Below, one piece after another: positions 1 to 7,695 of a DNA stretch of 46,994 bases. Source of the stretch: a virus; the IMG/VR virus record IMGVR_UViG_3300036852_000016, positions 1 through 46,994 of that record; one strand, 5' to 3'. A program made the position numbers and the translations under genes. The stretch's first letter is position 1. Each line of letters begins with the position of its first letter. A model generated the notes under the pieces. The model searched no databases, was not told where the DNA came from, and worked only from the letters and a program-made list of their open reading frames with translations.

Positions 1-127
1 GGCATACCTTGTTGGTCAAAGTGCTGATAATAGAGTGATGGTGATACTCCAAATGCACCGGGACCATGTTGTGCATTTGAGCCGGGCATTCTAGCCACAT
101 TACTACCCATACCACCAGCCGCTTTAA
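1..127. repeat. Terminal direct repeat, left copy (circular-contig overlap)
   Basis: Bases 1-127 are identical to the last 127 bases of the window (46868-46994). A direct overlap of exactly 127 bp is what de Bruijn assemblers with k=127 leave at the ends of a circular molecule. I therefore read it as an assembly overlap on a circular or circularly permuted genome, not as a biological terminal repeat. It lies inside a coding gene, which also argues against a physical end. Confidence 0.95.
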
Positions 128-908
128 CTTCCATCATTCTACGAAAGTTAGGGTCAACCATTCCACCAGCCATCCTATTACGTTGTGGCTGTTGTGGTTG
201 CATTGCCTGTGGTTGTCCACCCCTATTATTCATCATGCTCATCATTCCCATCATACCTAACATACTATTCATGTCAGGTTGTGATTGCATAGATGATGGT
301 CCTTGGACCATATTATTCATGCCCCCACCATAATTACCCATAGGTGCCATAGGTGGTCTACCCATACCGCCACCACCCATAGGGGCCATAGATTGTGCTC
401 CCGGAAACATATTGGGAGCAGTTCCATTCATAGAAGTTCCACCACTATTAGGAAATCCTCCTTGCCATTCCCTTTGAACTGGTCCCATTGACCCAGGGTT
501 AATACCACCACCAGTAATACCCTGTCCACCCATGTTATTCATAGTAACATTAGGCTGACCCATCATGGTATTACGCTGTAGTGGTTGCCTACCCATTTGA
601 TGTGGCAACTTATCATTACCATGTCCAGAATCTACGAAATTGATTCCGGGCATATTAGTCTGAGGTAATTTATATCGTTTATTAAAGGCATTTGCTGTAT
701 CCTTTCCGAATCCAGCATTTTTAGCCCATCCTGCGTAATCACCCTTAGTATTTCTACCAAGAGCATCAAAATCTTTTCTATTCTGTCCGGTTAAACCCCT
801 TCGATATACAGAAGGGTCAAATCCATGACTTGTAGCCATTCCACCCGGTCCCATTATTCTATTACCGGGAGGTAAAGTTTGTGGTTGTGGTCCTACGTTA
901 ATAGGCAT
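1..908 (-). CDS. Met/Gly/Pro/Gln-rich virion-associated protein, N-terminal part (continues across the circular join)
   Basis: The gene starts at ATG 908, reads leftward to base 1 with no stop, and continues at 46867 to a stop at 46783, giving 330 aa. The frame is kept across the join (993 nt). The first 100 residues look folded (DFDALGRNTKGDYAGWAKN). The rest is low-complexity sequence rich in Met, Gly, Pro, Asn and Gln, with runs such as MGMMSMMNNRGG. The start overlaps the stop of the upstream 54-aa gene (TAATG), and the end overlaps the portal start in the same way. Its place between the terminase cluster and the portal suggests a structural or assembly role. The family is unrecognised. 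Confidence 0.85.
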   Translation of the reverse strand, partial: MPINVGPQPQTLPPGNRIMGPGGMATSHGFDPSVYRRGLTGQNRKDFDALGRNTKGDYAGWAKNAGFGKDTANAFNKRYKLPQTNMPGINFVDSGHGNDKLPHQMGRQPLQRNTMMGQPNVTMNNMGGQGITGGGINPGSMGPVQREWQGGFPNSGGTSMNGTAPNMFPGAQSMAPMGGGGMGRPPMAPMGNYGGGMNNMVQGPSSMQSQPDMNSMLGMMGMMSMMNNRGGQPQAMQPQQPQRNRMAGGMVDPNFRRMMEVKAAGGMGSNVARMPGSNAQHGPGAFGVSPSLYYQHFDQQGM

Positions 909-1072
909 TATTTTACTCCGTGTTTCTTTTTGACACTACTAGAAGGACCAGTATCTAACCCACGTTTATTTGCAGTAGCATAAAAGACTTTCTTGGCATC
1001 GCTACCATACTGTTTTTTCATTTTGGACATTACTTCAGAACCATGTCCTTTGAAATATTTATTTAGTGGCAT
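908..1072 (-). CDS. Small basic virion-type protein (54 aa)
   Basis: This ORF runs from ATG 1072 to TAA 908-910, and the stop shares one base with the next start (TAATG). It reads MPLNKYFKGHGSEVMSKMKK and then QYGSDAKKVFYATANKRG. The pattern 'GSEVM..MKKQYG..K...VFYATANK' is one I recognise from small proteins in phage structural clusters, of unknown function. The tail GPSSSVKKKHG resembles the C-terminal tail of the neighbouring metallopeptidase-like protein (GPSSAMLKKTQ). That suggests a shared peptide motif or a small local duplication. Confidence 0.8.
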   Translation of the reverse strand: MPLNKYFKGHGSEVMSKMKKQYGSDAKKVFYATANKRGLDTGPSSSVKKKHGVK

Positions 1073-1592
1073 TCTTCACCTGTGTTTTCTTTAACATAGC
1101 AGAAGATGGACCAGTATTAATCTTTGATGGAGTATATTTAGGATGTAGAGAATAATCTCTACCACCAGTTATTGGGTCTACATAATTAGGTGTTTTCATG
1201 CGCCGCGCTCTATCGCGTTCTGCTTGAAATGCTTCTAATTCATGTGGTTGCCAATAGTAAGGATTATTAAGATTAGATGTTGTTGGAATACCTTCAGGAA
1301 CTTGTGGTTTGGGACTAAAAATTTCTCCCAATTTTTTATACCAAGGCATATCTTGCATTTGCCCGGTATGTGTCATCTCATGAGCAACTATCTGTTCTCT
1401 ATCAAATTGATTATAGCCCTGATTTGAAATTGTATCAGGATTATAAATCATATTACCAGAAAAAGGATTTGAAACAGCGTTTGCTCCACGTGGAGTAAAT
1501 ATTTTAGTAAGTAGTGAAGAACTAGATGGAGAAACAGATATCTTCTTTACACCGGGCATCTCTTTCGAGACTTTTTGATATGCCCGTTGCAT
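1059..1592 (-). CDS. HExxH zinc metallopeptidase-like virion protein
   Basis: The protein is 177 aa from ATG 1592. A TTG at 1646 would add 18 residues, but those overlap the upstream gene, so I prefer the ATG. The centre holds a metallopeptidase zinc motif, IVAHEMTHTGQ, followed about 50 residues on by HELEAFQAERDRARR. The latter supplies a plausible third ligand (Glu), in the manner of gluzincin and DUF4157-like domains. The C-terminal tail shares GPSSAM with the next small protein. It sits between TerL and portal, so a head-maturation or entry role is possible. Catalytic activity is inferred from the motif alone. Confidence 0.75.
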   Translation of the reverse strand: MQRAYQKVSKEMPGVKKISVSPSSSSLLTKIFTPRGANAVSNPFSGNMIYNPDTISNQGYNQFDREQIVAHEMTHTGQMQDMPWYKKLGEIFSPKPQVPEGIPTTSNLNNPYYWQPHELEAFQAERDRARRMKTPNYVDPITGGRDYSLHPKYTPSKINTGPSSAMLKKTQVKNATK

Positions 1593-1608
1593 AGATTCAT
1601 CTAGGAGC

Positions 1609-2007
1609 TTACGTTCCTGTTGTTGTTTCTCTTTCTTTTCCGGCAATGTCTAATTCTCTTTCTAACTCTGCCGTTTCTTCTTTCACAACTTCTGGTGAAT
1701 CAGGTTTTGGTGCTTCACGTAGACGCTGAGCTTTAACTCTATCCTCAGCTTCTAACATTTGTCTACGCACATGCCACGGAACTGTGCGTGGACGTGTAAT
1801 CTGTGGTGCCTCAGTTACAGGAGTAGGTTCAGGTTCTTTTAGTATTTTAGCTAGTAGTTGTTTTTTCTCATAATTTGAAAATTCAAGTTGTTGTTTCAAA
1901 GTCTCGCAAGACTGACAGACTTTTTCTTCAACAACAACTTCATTCTTCAATTTACGAGAATTATATTTTATTTCTAAGTATTGCTTATACCAGTCTAGTA
2001 GAAACAT
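1609..2007 (-). CDS. Coiled-coil phage protein with CxxC motif
   Basis: This 132-aa ORF starts at 2007, sharing one base with the terminase stop (TAATG), with GGAG upstream. It has a short hydrophobic start (MFLLDWYKQYLEIKY), a CQSC motif, a helical stretch (ETLKQQLEFSNYEKKQLLAK), a Pro/Thr linker, and then a charged region with VPWHVRRQMLEAEDR. I recognise the general type, CxxC followed by a coiled coil and 'W..RRQMLEAEDR', from other phage late operons. No function is established to my knowledge. The position directly after TerL suggests a packaging or portal-assembly accessory role. Confidence 0.75.
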   Translation of the reverse strand: MFLLDWYKQYLEIKYNSRKLKNEVVVEEKVCQSCETLKQQLEFSNYEKKQLLAKILKEPEPTPVTEAPQITRPRTVPWHVRRQMLEAEDRVKAQRLREAPKPDSPEVVKEETAELERELDIAGKERETTTGT

Positions 2008-3791
2008 TAAGCTCTCCTTCGATGATATCGACTAACCACTTGCATCTTACTTTTAGCGTCGATAGCATGCATATTACGATAGTAAGCGGTAAAGTCTTGA
2101 GTTGCTTGTAATTTACGAGTAATTTCTTCCTGTTTCTGAATTTTCTCAAACTCAGTAACAGATTCTTCAAAATATCGCTCTGCTTTATCGCAAGCATAGC
2201 GAATATCATCGTATGGGTCATCACCATCAAACTCTGCTACGTCCTCAGCAGGTTTACCAGATGATGCTTTCTTGTCGTAAGAACAAGCTTTTATTGCATC
2301 AATCATGATTGGGCAACAATTTGGATGCCCTTCATGATTAGTTTCCTCACAACAGAATATCTGTAAACGTGGAAGATTAGTCTCCGGTTCTGGAGGGTCA
2401 AATAGTGATAAATATGACTTATAGTCTAGTAATCCTTTATTTCTGAGTAGCCACATGGCATATTCCTCAGAATAAATTGGCATATCCTGTGGTGGAATTA
2501 CCGGTTTAGGAGTCCACCTTAAGTATTCATGTAGTAATAGTTTTCCTGCTACACGTGAGCCGGGAGAATTATTTGATAGTTCAATAGGTCTGCCAATGGC
2601 AGTTTCAATTTGTTGCTGAATAGTATGTTCTTGTCCCCGTTCTTGCGAGACTGATTTGCACCAAGCTAGAATGCGAGGATGTTCTCTCTCAGCAACATTC
2701 TTAACTTCTGGTGCCCATACTTCAATCTTGGTTTTCAACCAATATAACTCCTTATACAAATAGAGCCTTTTTGCAGGAGATATAGCGTAAAAACCAACAT
2801 AGTTCATAGCCGCGAAACCCCAATCCCCTATTATCATGCGCGGCCACCATGATGGGATTTCAAACGGTTGAACTACGTGTAAAGCATTATCAGGCTCATC
2901 AGGATAATGCCTATCGCGGAATTCATCAAATACCTGTCCCTGATATGCATCCCAATCACCGAACTTCCTAGCTTTCCGCTCAGCCTCAGATGGTATACCA
3001 TCAAGACGTGCAGAATAGTCTGGGTCAGCGTTAGGGTTATCAGCAACGGTCGCATGTATGTAAATCCTCTTTACATTACCTTTACCGAGGATAATTTTTC
3101 CACCCTCAGGTGCAGGTGCGACAAATCTCTTTTTAGTAAATGTATGTCCTATTCCGCCCGGCATTCCTGCCGCACGAATTATTGCTGGAATACTGGTAGG
3201 GTCAGATGACCTAACGCGAGTAAAACCAATATAGAGATAAATATACTCAGTAAAGGAAGTAAGCTCGTCTGGAGTAAAGAGATTAATCTCCATCGAGTCA
3301 TATTTGTGAACATCATTTTCTTCCTCGCAGTGTCCGAGAAATATCATTGCACCAGCATTAGACATTCCAGTTCCACCAAACTGGTCCATACGTGGAAACG
3401 TCCACGCCATGTCTGTTTTATTAAAAGTAGCTCCAAACTTAGGATAGATTTCTCGTGAGCGAGGAACTATCTCATTCCTAAGTTCAGGAAAAGTTCGACG
3501 CATGAAAACCTGTTTGAACTTAGGATTTTCATGCCATCGATGAATTAGTCCATATACAAGTAATACGTCAGATTTTCCAGAAGCGTTTCCACCTCCATAA
3601 AATCCTTCAAATATACTTGTGGGCAGGGAAAGAAACTGTTCCTGCTTCTTATTGGGTTTCCAGAACCCTTTATCAAATGCCATCTTACTAGACTGTTCCT
3701 TTATTTCTGGAGAAGGGATACAGTTAAGTTTTGCCCCAAGTGCAAAAGGGACAGCAGCGAATCTTTGTAATAGTTCTCTACGAGTAAGCAT
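2007..3791 (-). CDS. terL: Terminase large subunit (packaging ATPase/nuclease) with a Tat-like N-terminal extension
   Basis: This is the packaging motor protein, 594 aa. The Walker A motif is GGGNASGKS (about residues 66-73). A likely Walker B/DE is at FTPDEL (D175, E176). The RNase H-like nuclease domain begins near IIGDWGF (D323), with more acidic residues toward the C-terminus. The first 36 residues are odd: MLTRRELLQRFAAVPFALG reads like a twin-arginine leader, and a conventional terminase would begin at the internal MAFDKGFW (3683). The upstream start at 3791 has the better ribosome site (GGAG, 7 nt before ATG). The extension also overlaps the preceding 66-aa gene by 91 nt. TerL is confident; the exact start is less so. 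Confidence 0.95.
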   Translation of the reverse strand: MLTRRELLQRFAAVPFALGAKLNCIPSPEIKEQSSKMAFDKGFWKPNKKQEQFLSLPTSIFEGFYGGGNASGKSDVLLVYGLIHRWHENPKFKQVFMRRTFPELRNEIVPRSREIYPKFGATFNKTDMAWTFPRMDQFGGTGMSNAGAMIFLGHCEEENDVHKYDSMEINLFTPDELTSFTEYIYLYIGFTRVRSSDPTSIPAIIRAAGMPGGIGHTFTKKRFVAPAPEGGKIILGKGNVKRIYIHATVADNPNADPDYSARLDGIPSEAERKARKFGDWDAYQGQVFDEFRDRHYPDEPDNALHVVQPFEIPSWWPRMIIGDWGFAAMNYVGFYAISPAKRLYLYKELYWLKTKIEVWAPEVKNVAEREHPRILAWCKSVSQERGQEHTIQQQIETAIGRPIELSNNSPGSRVAGKLLLHEYLRWTPKPVIPPQDMPIYSEEYAMWLLRNKGLLDYKSYLSLFDPPEPETNLPRLQIFCCEETNHEGHPNCCPIMIDAIKACSYDKKASSGKPAEDVAEFDGDDPYDDIRYACDKAERYFEESVTEFEKIQKQEEITRKLQATQDFTAYYRNMHAIDAKSKMQVVSRYHRRRA

Positions 3792-3901
3792 AATATCACT
3801 CCGATAAATAGTCCAGTCGCAAAGACCTTAGCGGTGTATATTCTGAATTGCCGTTTAGCAATTCGTTCTATTAAAGTTTCATATACTCGCCACGTAGCCA
3901 T
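3701..3901 (-). CDS. Small single-pass membrane protein
   Basis: This 66-aa ORF starts at 3901, sharing one base with the stop of the 93-aa gene (TAATG). It has a basic N-terminus (ERIAKRQFRIYTAK) and then a hydrophobic helix, VFATGLFIGVILCLLVENYY (residues about 26-45). The C-terminus overlaps the start of TerL by 91 nt. Coupled start codons and a clear membrane segment support a real gene. Its place in a cluster with a spanin/holin-like protein and a hydrolase is compatible with lysis, but that is inference. Confidence 0.7.
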   Translation of the reverse strand: MATWRVYETLIERIAKRQFRIYTAKVFATGLFIGVILCLLVENYYKDSLLSLLHLGQNLTVSLLQK

Positions 3902-4182
3902 TATACTGTAGGTGGCTGGGTGACTTTCAAATCTTTGAATTTTTGGATTCCATTAACAAGCGATTTTGCCGCTGTAATGTATTCTTCAACTAGTGGTTTG
4001 ATACCTTCTTCCTTCAGTAAATCTTTACCGAAGGTAACTTCCAAACCCTGCACAAATGGTGCAGCTAAATCTACAGCAGTATCAATCTTTTCTTGCTTAC
4101 TGCCTTTAGATTTAATAGTCTCAACTACAGCCATCGCCATGTTGATGATGTTGAGAATTTGAAAGAGATTGACTTTTTTCAT
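3901..4182 (-). CDS. Small helical phage protein
   Basis: The ORF encodes 93 aa and overlaps the stop of the hydrolase gene by four bases. The start (MKKVNLFQILNIINMAMAV) is amphipathic. The centre is helical (SKGSKQEKIDTAVDLAAPFV), and the end is proline-tipped. Similar small proteins with a 'GSKQEK' helix sit near lysis and terminase genes in other phages, as far as I recall, but the role is unknown. It is tightly coupled to both neighbours. Confidence 0.7.
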   Translation of the reverse strand: MKKVNLFQILNIINMAMAVVETIKSKGSKQEKIDTAVDLAAPFVQGLEVTFGKDLLKEEGIKPLVEEYITAAKSLVNGIQKFKDLKVTQPPTV

Positions 4183-5816
4183 AAATTCCCCTGTAAAATG
4201 TAGCCAACCATCGTATCTTTCCTGCCTTCACAAAATAATTGCTGACCTACAGGAACATGATGGTCATCGACTGAGAAATCTCTAAAGTCAACTGCTTTGA
4301 TATTAGAATCCCTGCGCGCGACTCCACAATTGGTGTTACCAGACTCACTAGGATTCTTCACACCAACGAGAACTTCAATGAATTTATTGCCACTAATAGC
4401 AGCATAATTCTTATTAACACTACCCGGTCCACTTCCCTCCCAGAATCCACCGTTAGGATGATTAACTCGTGGGTCCAAAGGTAGTGGATGATTAGAACGG
4501 CCATTGTTAACTACTTGCCAGTTCTCAATACCTTGTGGAAGGAATTCATCGACCCTGCGCACATGCTTCATGATATTATCGATATTCGGAACTTCCCACA
4601 TATTCTGTGGTCTATTGTGAGCAGGACTCGCGATACCTGTTACACCTTGACCTACATGTAATACGTAGAATGCTCCAGAACAGACAATACCTACGGCACG
4701 TTGCATAGCCAGTTGCATATGGTCAGAGAGTTCTGCAACTGAAGATTGTGGACCTTGGTCCTCATTATTAGAAGTGATTTTTGGAAATTCCTTACAGTCA
4801 TATCCCTGTCTAACATTCGACCAGTAATTGTCGTGTTTAGACCTGCGCAAATGGACTGTATACATGTTAACATCAGCAGTCTTGCTGAGATTAATCATGC
4901 TTGAATATCCACTGTCAGGATGGGATAGTGATACGAGATTTGGTGTATTCGCTCGAAGATAGCGACCCACTTCTACCAAATCGGCAGGAGTAATCTTATC
5001 AAGTCTGCCATATTCATTGGCGACTTCATAATGCATTACTTTATGCTCAGCCCCAGTTAGGGCATTCTTGACTTTTTTTTCAAACCCTTTATGGTCAGCA
5101 TACTTACCACCAACTAGGGTTATTTCAGAACGTAGACCATATTGGTCGTATGCTGTATCTACGAACTCACGTAGTATATTCTCATAATCGGACCATAATG
5201 GAAGGATACTACGTCCTTCCCAATTCACTTCCCCTAGTATTCGTAAGTAGTCGAATTGATATTTCTTGAGCCATTCTAAATGCTCATGAATTCTATCACG
5301 TTCAAATTTCCATCCATATAGACCCCAGAAGAATGTGAGTCCTAATGGATGAAACAATCCACCATCATCGATAGCACATCTACCATCGGCTCTAACTAAT
5401 CCTTTCCTCATACCAGGAACAGGAATAGGAACTTCTAATGGGATACGCTCGAAATCTTCCCATGCACCTTGGTTTAATGTCTGTTGAATTGGAATTCCAT
5501 CTAAATCTAAGCGCGCAGTTAGGAATGTTTTGTGGAAGGTTTGGATTTTAGTTCCAACCCACTTGAAACTTTCCCACGGACCTATTGCAGTTCTATTAGT
5601 TGAGATATTTAGTTTGTCATCTTCTGCACAAACATAATTCCCACTGTAAGTTTGGAGTGCAAAACCCTCTCCGGGTAGTGGTATTTCTTTTAGTTCTTCC
5701 CATATACCCTGCGCGCTACGATTAGCTACTAAAGACACACCATTATCGTAGTATATGCCACCACCTAACTCGGCACATACATACAGTTGATTATGGGCCT
5801 TTAGTGCTATTTTCAT
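4179..5816 (-). CDS. Beta-trefoil plus glycoside hydrolase-like (TIM barrel) protein
   Basis: This 545-aa protein appears to have two domains. Residues 1-130 hold three similar repeats, each with an aromatic 'Q/I-G-x-W-E-x-F/L' motif (QGIWEELKEI, IGPWESFKWV, QGAWEDFERI). That is a fascin/ricin-type beta-trefoil, probably carbohydrate-binding. From about residue 145 the pattern is that of a clan GH-A hydrolase: a strand start near HPLGLTFFWG, HYEVANEYG with candidate acid/base N267-E268, and YTVHLRR with H322. A nucleophile candidate is E352 in TSNNEDQG. It would cleave a surface or capsule polysaccharide, or cell-wall glycan. It is encoded between TerL and the membrane proteins, not with the fibres. 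It overlaps the 93-aa gene by 4 nt and shares one base with the stop of the 81-aa gene. The substrate is unknown. Confidence 0.75.
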   Translation of the reverse strand: MKIALKAHNQLYVCAELGGGIYYDNGVSLVANRSAQGIWEELKEIPLPGEGFALQTYSGNYVCAEDDKLNISTNRTAIGPWESFKWVGTKIQTFHKTFLTARLDLDGIPIQQTLNQGAWEDFERIPLEVPIPVPGMRKGLVRADGRCAIDDGGLFHPLGLTFFWGLYGWKFERDRIHEHLEWLKKYQFDYLRILGEVNWEGRSILPLWSDYENILREFVDTAYDQYGLRSEITLVGGKYADHKGFEKKVKNALTGAEHKVMHYEVANEYGRLDKITPADLVEVGRYLRANTPNLVSLSHPDSGYSSMINLSKTADVNMYTVHLRRSKHDNYWSNVRQGYDCKEFPKITSNNEDQGPQSSVAELSDHMQLAMQRAVGIVCSGAFYVLHVGQGVTGIASPAHNRPQNMWEVPNIDNIMKHVRRVDEFLPQGIENWQVVNNGRSNHPLPLDPRVNHPNGGFWEGSGPGSVNKNYAAISGNKFIEVLVGVKNPSESGNTNCGVARRDSNIKAVDFRDFSVDDHHVPVGQQLFCEGRKDTMVGYILQGNL

Positions 5817-6061
5817 TAGAATTTCTTTAATGAAACAAGTGGACTAGCATTCGTGCAACGAATAAATCCACCAGCTACTTCTATTTGTTCATTCGCATCT
5901 GGAGTTAATGCAACAAAATTTGCGAATATAACATCATTTGATTGCTCAAATGTAGCTACTGCTTGGTCACAGAATAATAGGCATCGTGAAGAAGGCAATG
6001 CGTAAATTACATCTTGCAGCATTAAGTGAGGATATCCAATTGAAAAAAGTTCTGTTGGCAT
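5816..6061 (-). CDS. Small beta-rich phage protein
   Basis: The ORF encodes 81 aa beginning MPTELFSIGYPHLMLQDVIY. It has alternating hydrophobic stretches that suggest a compact beta fold and no membrane segment. Its stop shares one base with the hydrolase start. Small proteins starting 'M..ELFSIG.P.L.LQ..VYALP' recur in phage late operons in my recollection, without known function. A virion or decoration role is possible but unsupported. Confidence 0.7.
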   Translation of the reverse strand: MPTELFSIGYPHLMLQDVIYALPSSRCLLFCDQAVATFEQSNDVIFANFVALTPDANEQIEVAGGFIRCTNASPLVSLKKF

Positions 6062-6062
6062 A

Positions 6063-6365
6063 TTACACCTTATCCTGTCCTACATCTGTAGAACGACCTG
6101 GACGTTGAATAATAGACTGAGCTAGTAATGCTGCTGTTTTATCCTTATCAGCAATAGTATTTTTGAGTAATTCATTTTCCTTTTGTAAGGAGATGATTTG
6201 CTCATTGTATTTAGTTTCTTTGCTGTTAACATGGCCCTCGATAACTGCTGCCTTAATTAATGTCTGGTCAGCAACTTTCCCGGTTCGCCATGCTATGATA
6301 ACATTAACTACTACCGCTCCCACAGCGGCAATAATTAATAAAAGCTCCGTTGCTGTGTATTCCAA
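6063..6365 (-). CDS. Membrane-anchored coiled-coil protein (spanin- or holin-like)
   Basis: The 100-aa protein has one N-terminal membrane helix (LLLIIAAVGAVVVNVIIAW, residues about 8-26). A long charged coiled coil follows (EQIISLQKENELLKNTIADK) and then a short tail. An N-terminal anchor followed by a coiled coil is the layout of inner-membrane spanins (Rz type) and of some T7-like lysis accessory proteins. I see no nested lipoprotein gene for an outer-membrane partner. Neighbouring genes encode a hydrolase and another membrane protein, which fits lysis. Confidence 0.65.
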   Translation of the reverse strand: MEYTATELLLIIAAVGAVVVNVIIAWRTGKVADQTLIKAAVIEGHVNSKETKYNEQIISLQKENELLKNTIADKDKTAALLAQSIIQRPGRSTDVGQDKV

Positions 6366-6370
6366 ATCAT

Positions 6371-6946
6371 TTATTCCTTTGCCTGAACCACATCGTAGTG
6401 TTCCTCTTTACGAAATTGAGGACTATAGAATACGAATGTGGGCCCACTATTACTTGGAGCTTTTGGACCATCAGGCTCCATATTCTTGAATACTACTGAC
6501 ATATCCTTGGCGATACTAGCTAAGTCTCTAACCTTAGCACCACCAAGTTTTTCATCAGTAATATGGCGCAACGCAGCCATGAGTTTATGGCGTGCGCGCT
6601 TACCTATTTTCTCTTTAGCTTTAAGGATATTACTACCGTTGGGAGTCTCATCATATGATGATGTGCTAGTTGCACCCACACCATATGCTGATGCTGAAGA
6701 TGGTGAGATACCAAACTGACGTGCAAGTTCTACAGCTTGGTCCCTGCCTTCCGTGATAGCAGTTTCACCTATTACTTTGCGTAGACTATTGGGGACTTCG
6801 ACGTTACCTACACCCCTACCCTTAGCAGGCATGTCTACAACTTCGCCAGTTACAGGTTTAGAATTTGACCCCTCACGTGGTTTTTCTGAGCTACCTTTCG
6901 ATAGCTCAGAGTCAAACTCTTTATCCGATACTATTCCCATCGCCAT
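6371..6946 (-). CDS. HTH protein, candidate terminase small subunit
   Basis: This 191-aa protein has a disordered N-terminus and then VPNSLRKVIGETAITEGRDQ followed by a helix-turn-helix-like segment, AVELARQFGISPSSASAYG. A basic helical region (KEKIGKRARHKLMAALRHIT) and a conserved-looking end (PTFVFYSPQF) come next. An N-terminal HTH with a following oligomerisation region, upstream of TerL in the same operon, is the usual arrangement for TerS. The call is by architecture and position; a late transcription regulator is the main alternative. Confidence 0.55.
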   Translation of the reverse strand: MAMGIVSDKEFDSELSKGSSEKPREGSNSKPVTGEVVDMPAKGRGVGNVEVPNSLRKVIGETAITEGRDQAVELARQFGISPSSASAYGVGATSTSSYDETPNGSNILKAKEKIGKRARHKLMAALRHITDEKLGGAKVRDLASIAKDMSVVFKNMEPDGPKAPSNSGPTFVFYSPQFRKEEHYDVVQAKE

Positions 6947-6967
6947 ATAGTTCCTACTATGAGGATA

Positions 6968-7240
6968 CTAGACGACGGGAGGAACTACCGGAACAACTGG
7001 TGGAATATGTGCAGCCTCGCGCTGTGCTTCCATTAAATCATTATGTGCTCTCGCACATGCTTCATTCGCCTTAGTGAGAGCATCCTGTTTCTGTGGAATG
7101 TTCTCATCAGCTTTCTTCCTCGCAGCTACCATATCTACTTCCTTAGTAGCTGGAATAGTAATGGTAGTGGGACTTGCACTAGTAGCCGGAGCTATAGGTG
7201 CAGGAGAATTCGGAGAGGGAGGATTTGGTGATGTTGGCAT
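6968..7240 (-). CDS. Pro/Ser-rich protein with a short coiled coil
   Basis: The ORF encodes 90 aa. The first 30 residues are Pro/Ser/Ala-rich (SPNPPSPNSPAPIAPATSAS). A helical charged centre follows (KKADENIPQKQDALTKANEA) and then a Pro/Val tail. No family is recognised. Position in the late operon and regular spacing from its neighbours support expression. Low complexity makes homology calls unreliable. Confidence 0.6.
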   Translation of the reverse strand: MPTSPNPPSPNSPAPIAPATSASPTTITIPATKEVDMVAARKKADENIPQKQDALTKANEACARAHNDLMEAQREAAHIPPVVPVVPPVV

Positions 7241-7261
7241 CTTACTATCTCCTAAATGATG

Positions 7262-7381
7262 TTAAGTAAACCACTTTCCGTTATGTCCTTGTGGTTTACG
7301 AAAACCGAACCAAGGTTTTAGTATTGGACAATGTAGTATGAATGCTACCACAAAGCCCAATACTAATAACCCTAGTAACAT
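7262..7381 (-). CDS. Small membrane protein (39 aa)
   Basis: ATG 7381 lies four bases after the stop of the 75-aa gene. The product begins MLLGLLVLGFVVAFILHCPI, which is one membrane helix, and ends with a basic tail (KPWFGFRKPQGHNGKWF). No Shine-Dalgarno motif is evident, so translation would depend on coupling. An upstream in-frame start exists but would lie inside the 75-aa gene. It could be a holin-like or accessory membrane protein. Confidence 0.5.
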   Translation of the reverse strand: MLLGLLVLGFVVAFILHCPILKPWFGFRKPQGHNGKWFT

Positions 7382-7385
7382 GGTA

Positions 7386-7613
7386 TTACGAGATAGTGAA
7401 GTTATAGTTGTTACCGGATACCACGCACGTAACTGTGGTAACTCCGGTAAGGTCGAAATCCTTGATTGGAGGAGAATTGGTATCTCCACCATCAAACAGT
7501 TGCAAAATCTTACGGTCAGGCAGAAACAGAATACCAGGCTTGCCACTAAATACGGCAGCTGTATTCTGCTTGTCTGGACCAGACTTCGCAGTAATTGTGA
7601 GATTCACTGGCAT
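7386..7613 (-). CDS. First gene of the leftward (late) operon, small beta-rich protein
   Basis: The ORF encodes 75 aa starting MPVNLTITAKSGPDKQNTAA. A strong ribosome site, GGAGG, lies 7 nt before ATG 7613. The pattern of short strands (GILFLPDRKILQLFDGG, TVTCVVSGNNYNFTIS) suggests a small beta-sandwich. It is the first gene after the leftward promoter at 7711-7739 and follows a leader of about 90 nt that contains a long stem-loop. Function is unknown. An early-expressed inhibitor or a virion component are both possible. Confidence 0.8.
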   Translation of the reverse strand: MPVNLTITAKSGPDKQNTAAVFSGKPGILFLPDRKILQLFDGGDTNSPPIKDFDLTGVTTVTCVVSGNNYNFTIS

Positions 7614-7654
7614 ACTGTTTCCTCCACTCCGATTCTGGCTTCCTCGATGAACTT

Positions 7655-7695
7655 CGACTGAATAGAATTAATAATATTAATTCAATTTTCAGTCG
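7655..7695 (-). other. Long stem-loop in the late-operon leader
   Basis: Two nested inverted repeats form one stem: CGACTGAA (7655-7662) pairs with TTCAGTCG (7688-7695), and GAATTAAT (7665-7672) pairs with ATTAATTC (7676-7683). They are separated by a small internal loop, with a 3-nt tip. It would fold at the extreme 5' end of the leftward transcript (predicted start near 7704). No U-tract follows, so it is more likely an mRNA-stabilising, RNase III or antitermination element than a terminator. Confidence 0.7.

Noticed and set aside
1-127. Biological direct terminal repeat (T7-like)
   Set aside because: The length equals a common assembly k-mer and the repeat sits within one continuous gene, so a technical overlap is preferred.
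303-491. 62-codon ORF on the + strand, His/Ser/Thr-rich
   Set aside because: It is the opposite-strand shadow of the Met/Gly-rich gene; its composition reflects the complement of that low-complexity sequence.
7382-7546. N-terminal extension of the 39-aa membrane protein
   Set aside because: The extension overlaps the 75-aa gene in another frame and looks like a shadow (Cys/Leu/Phe-rich); the ATG just after the upstream stop is more likely.
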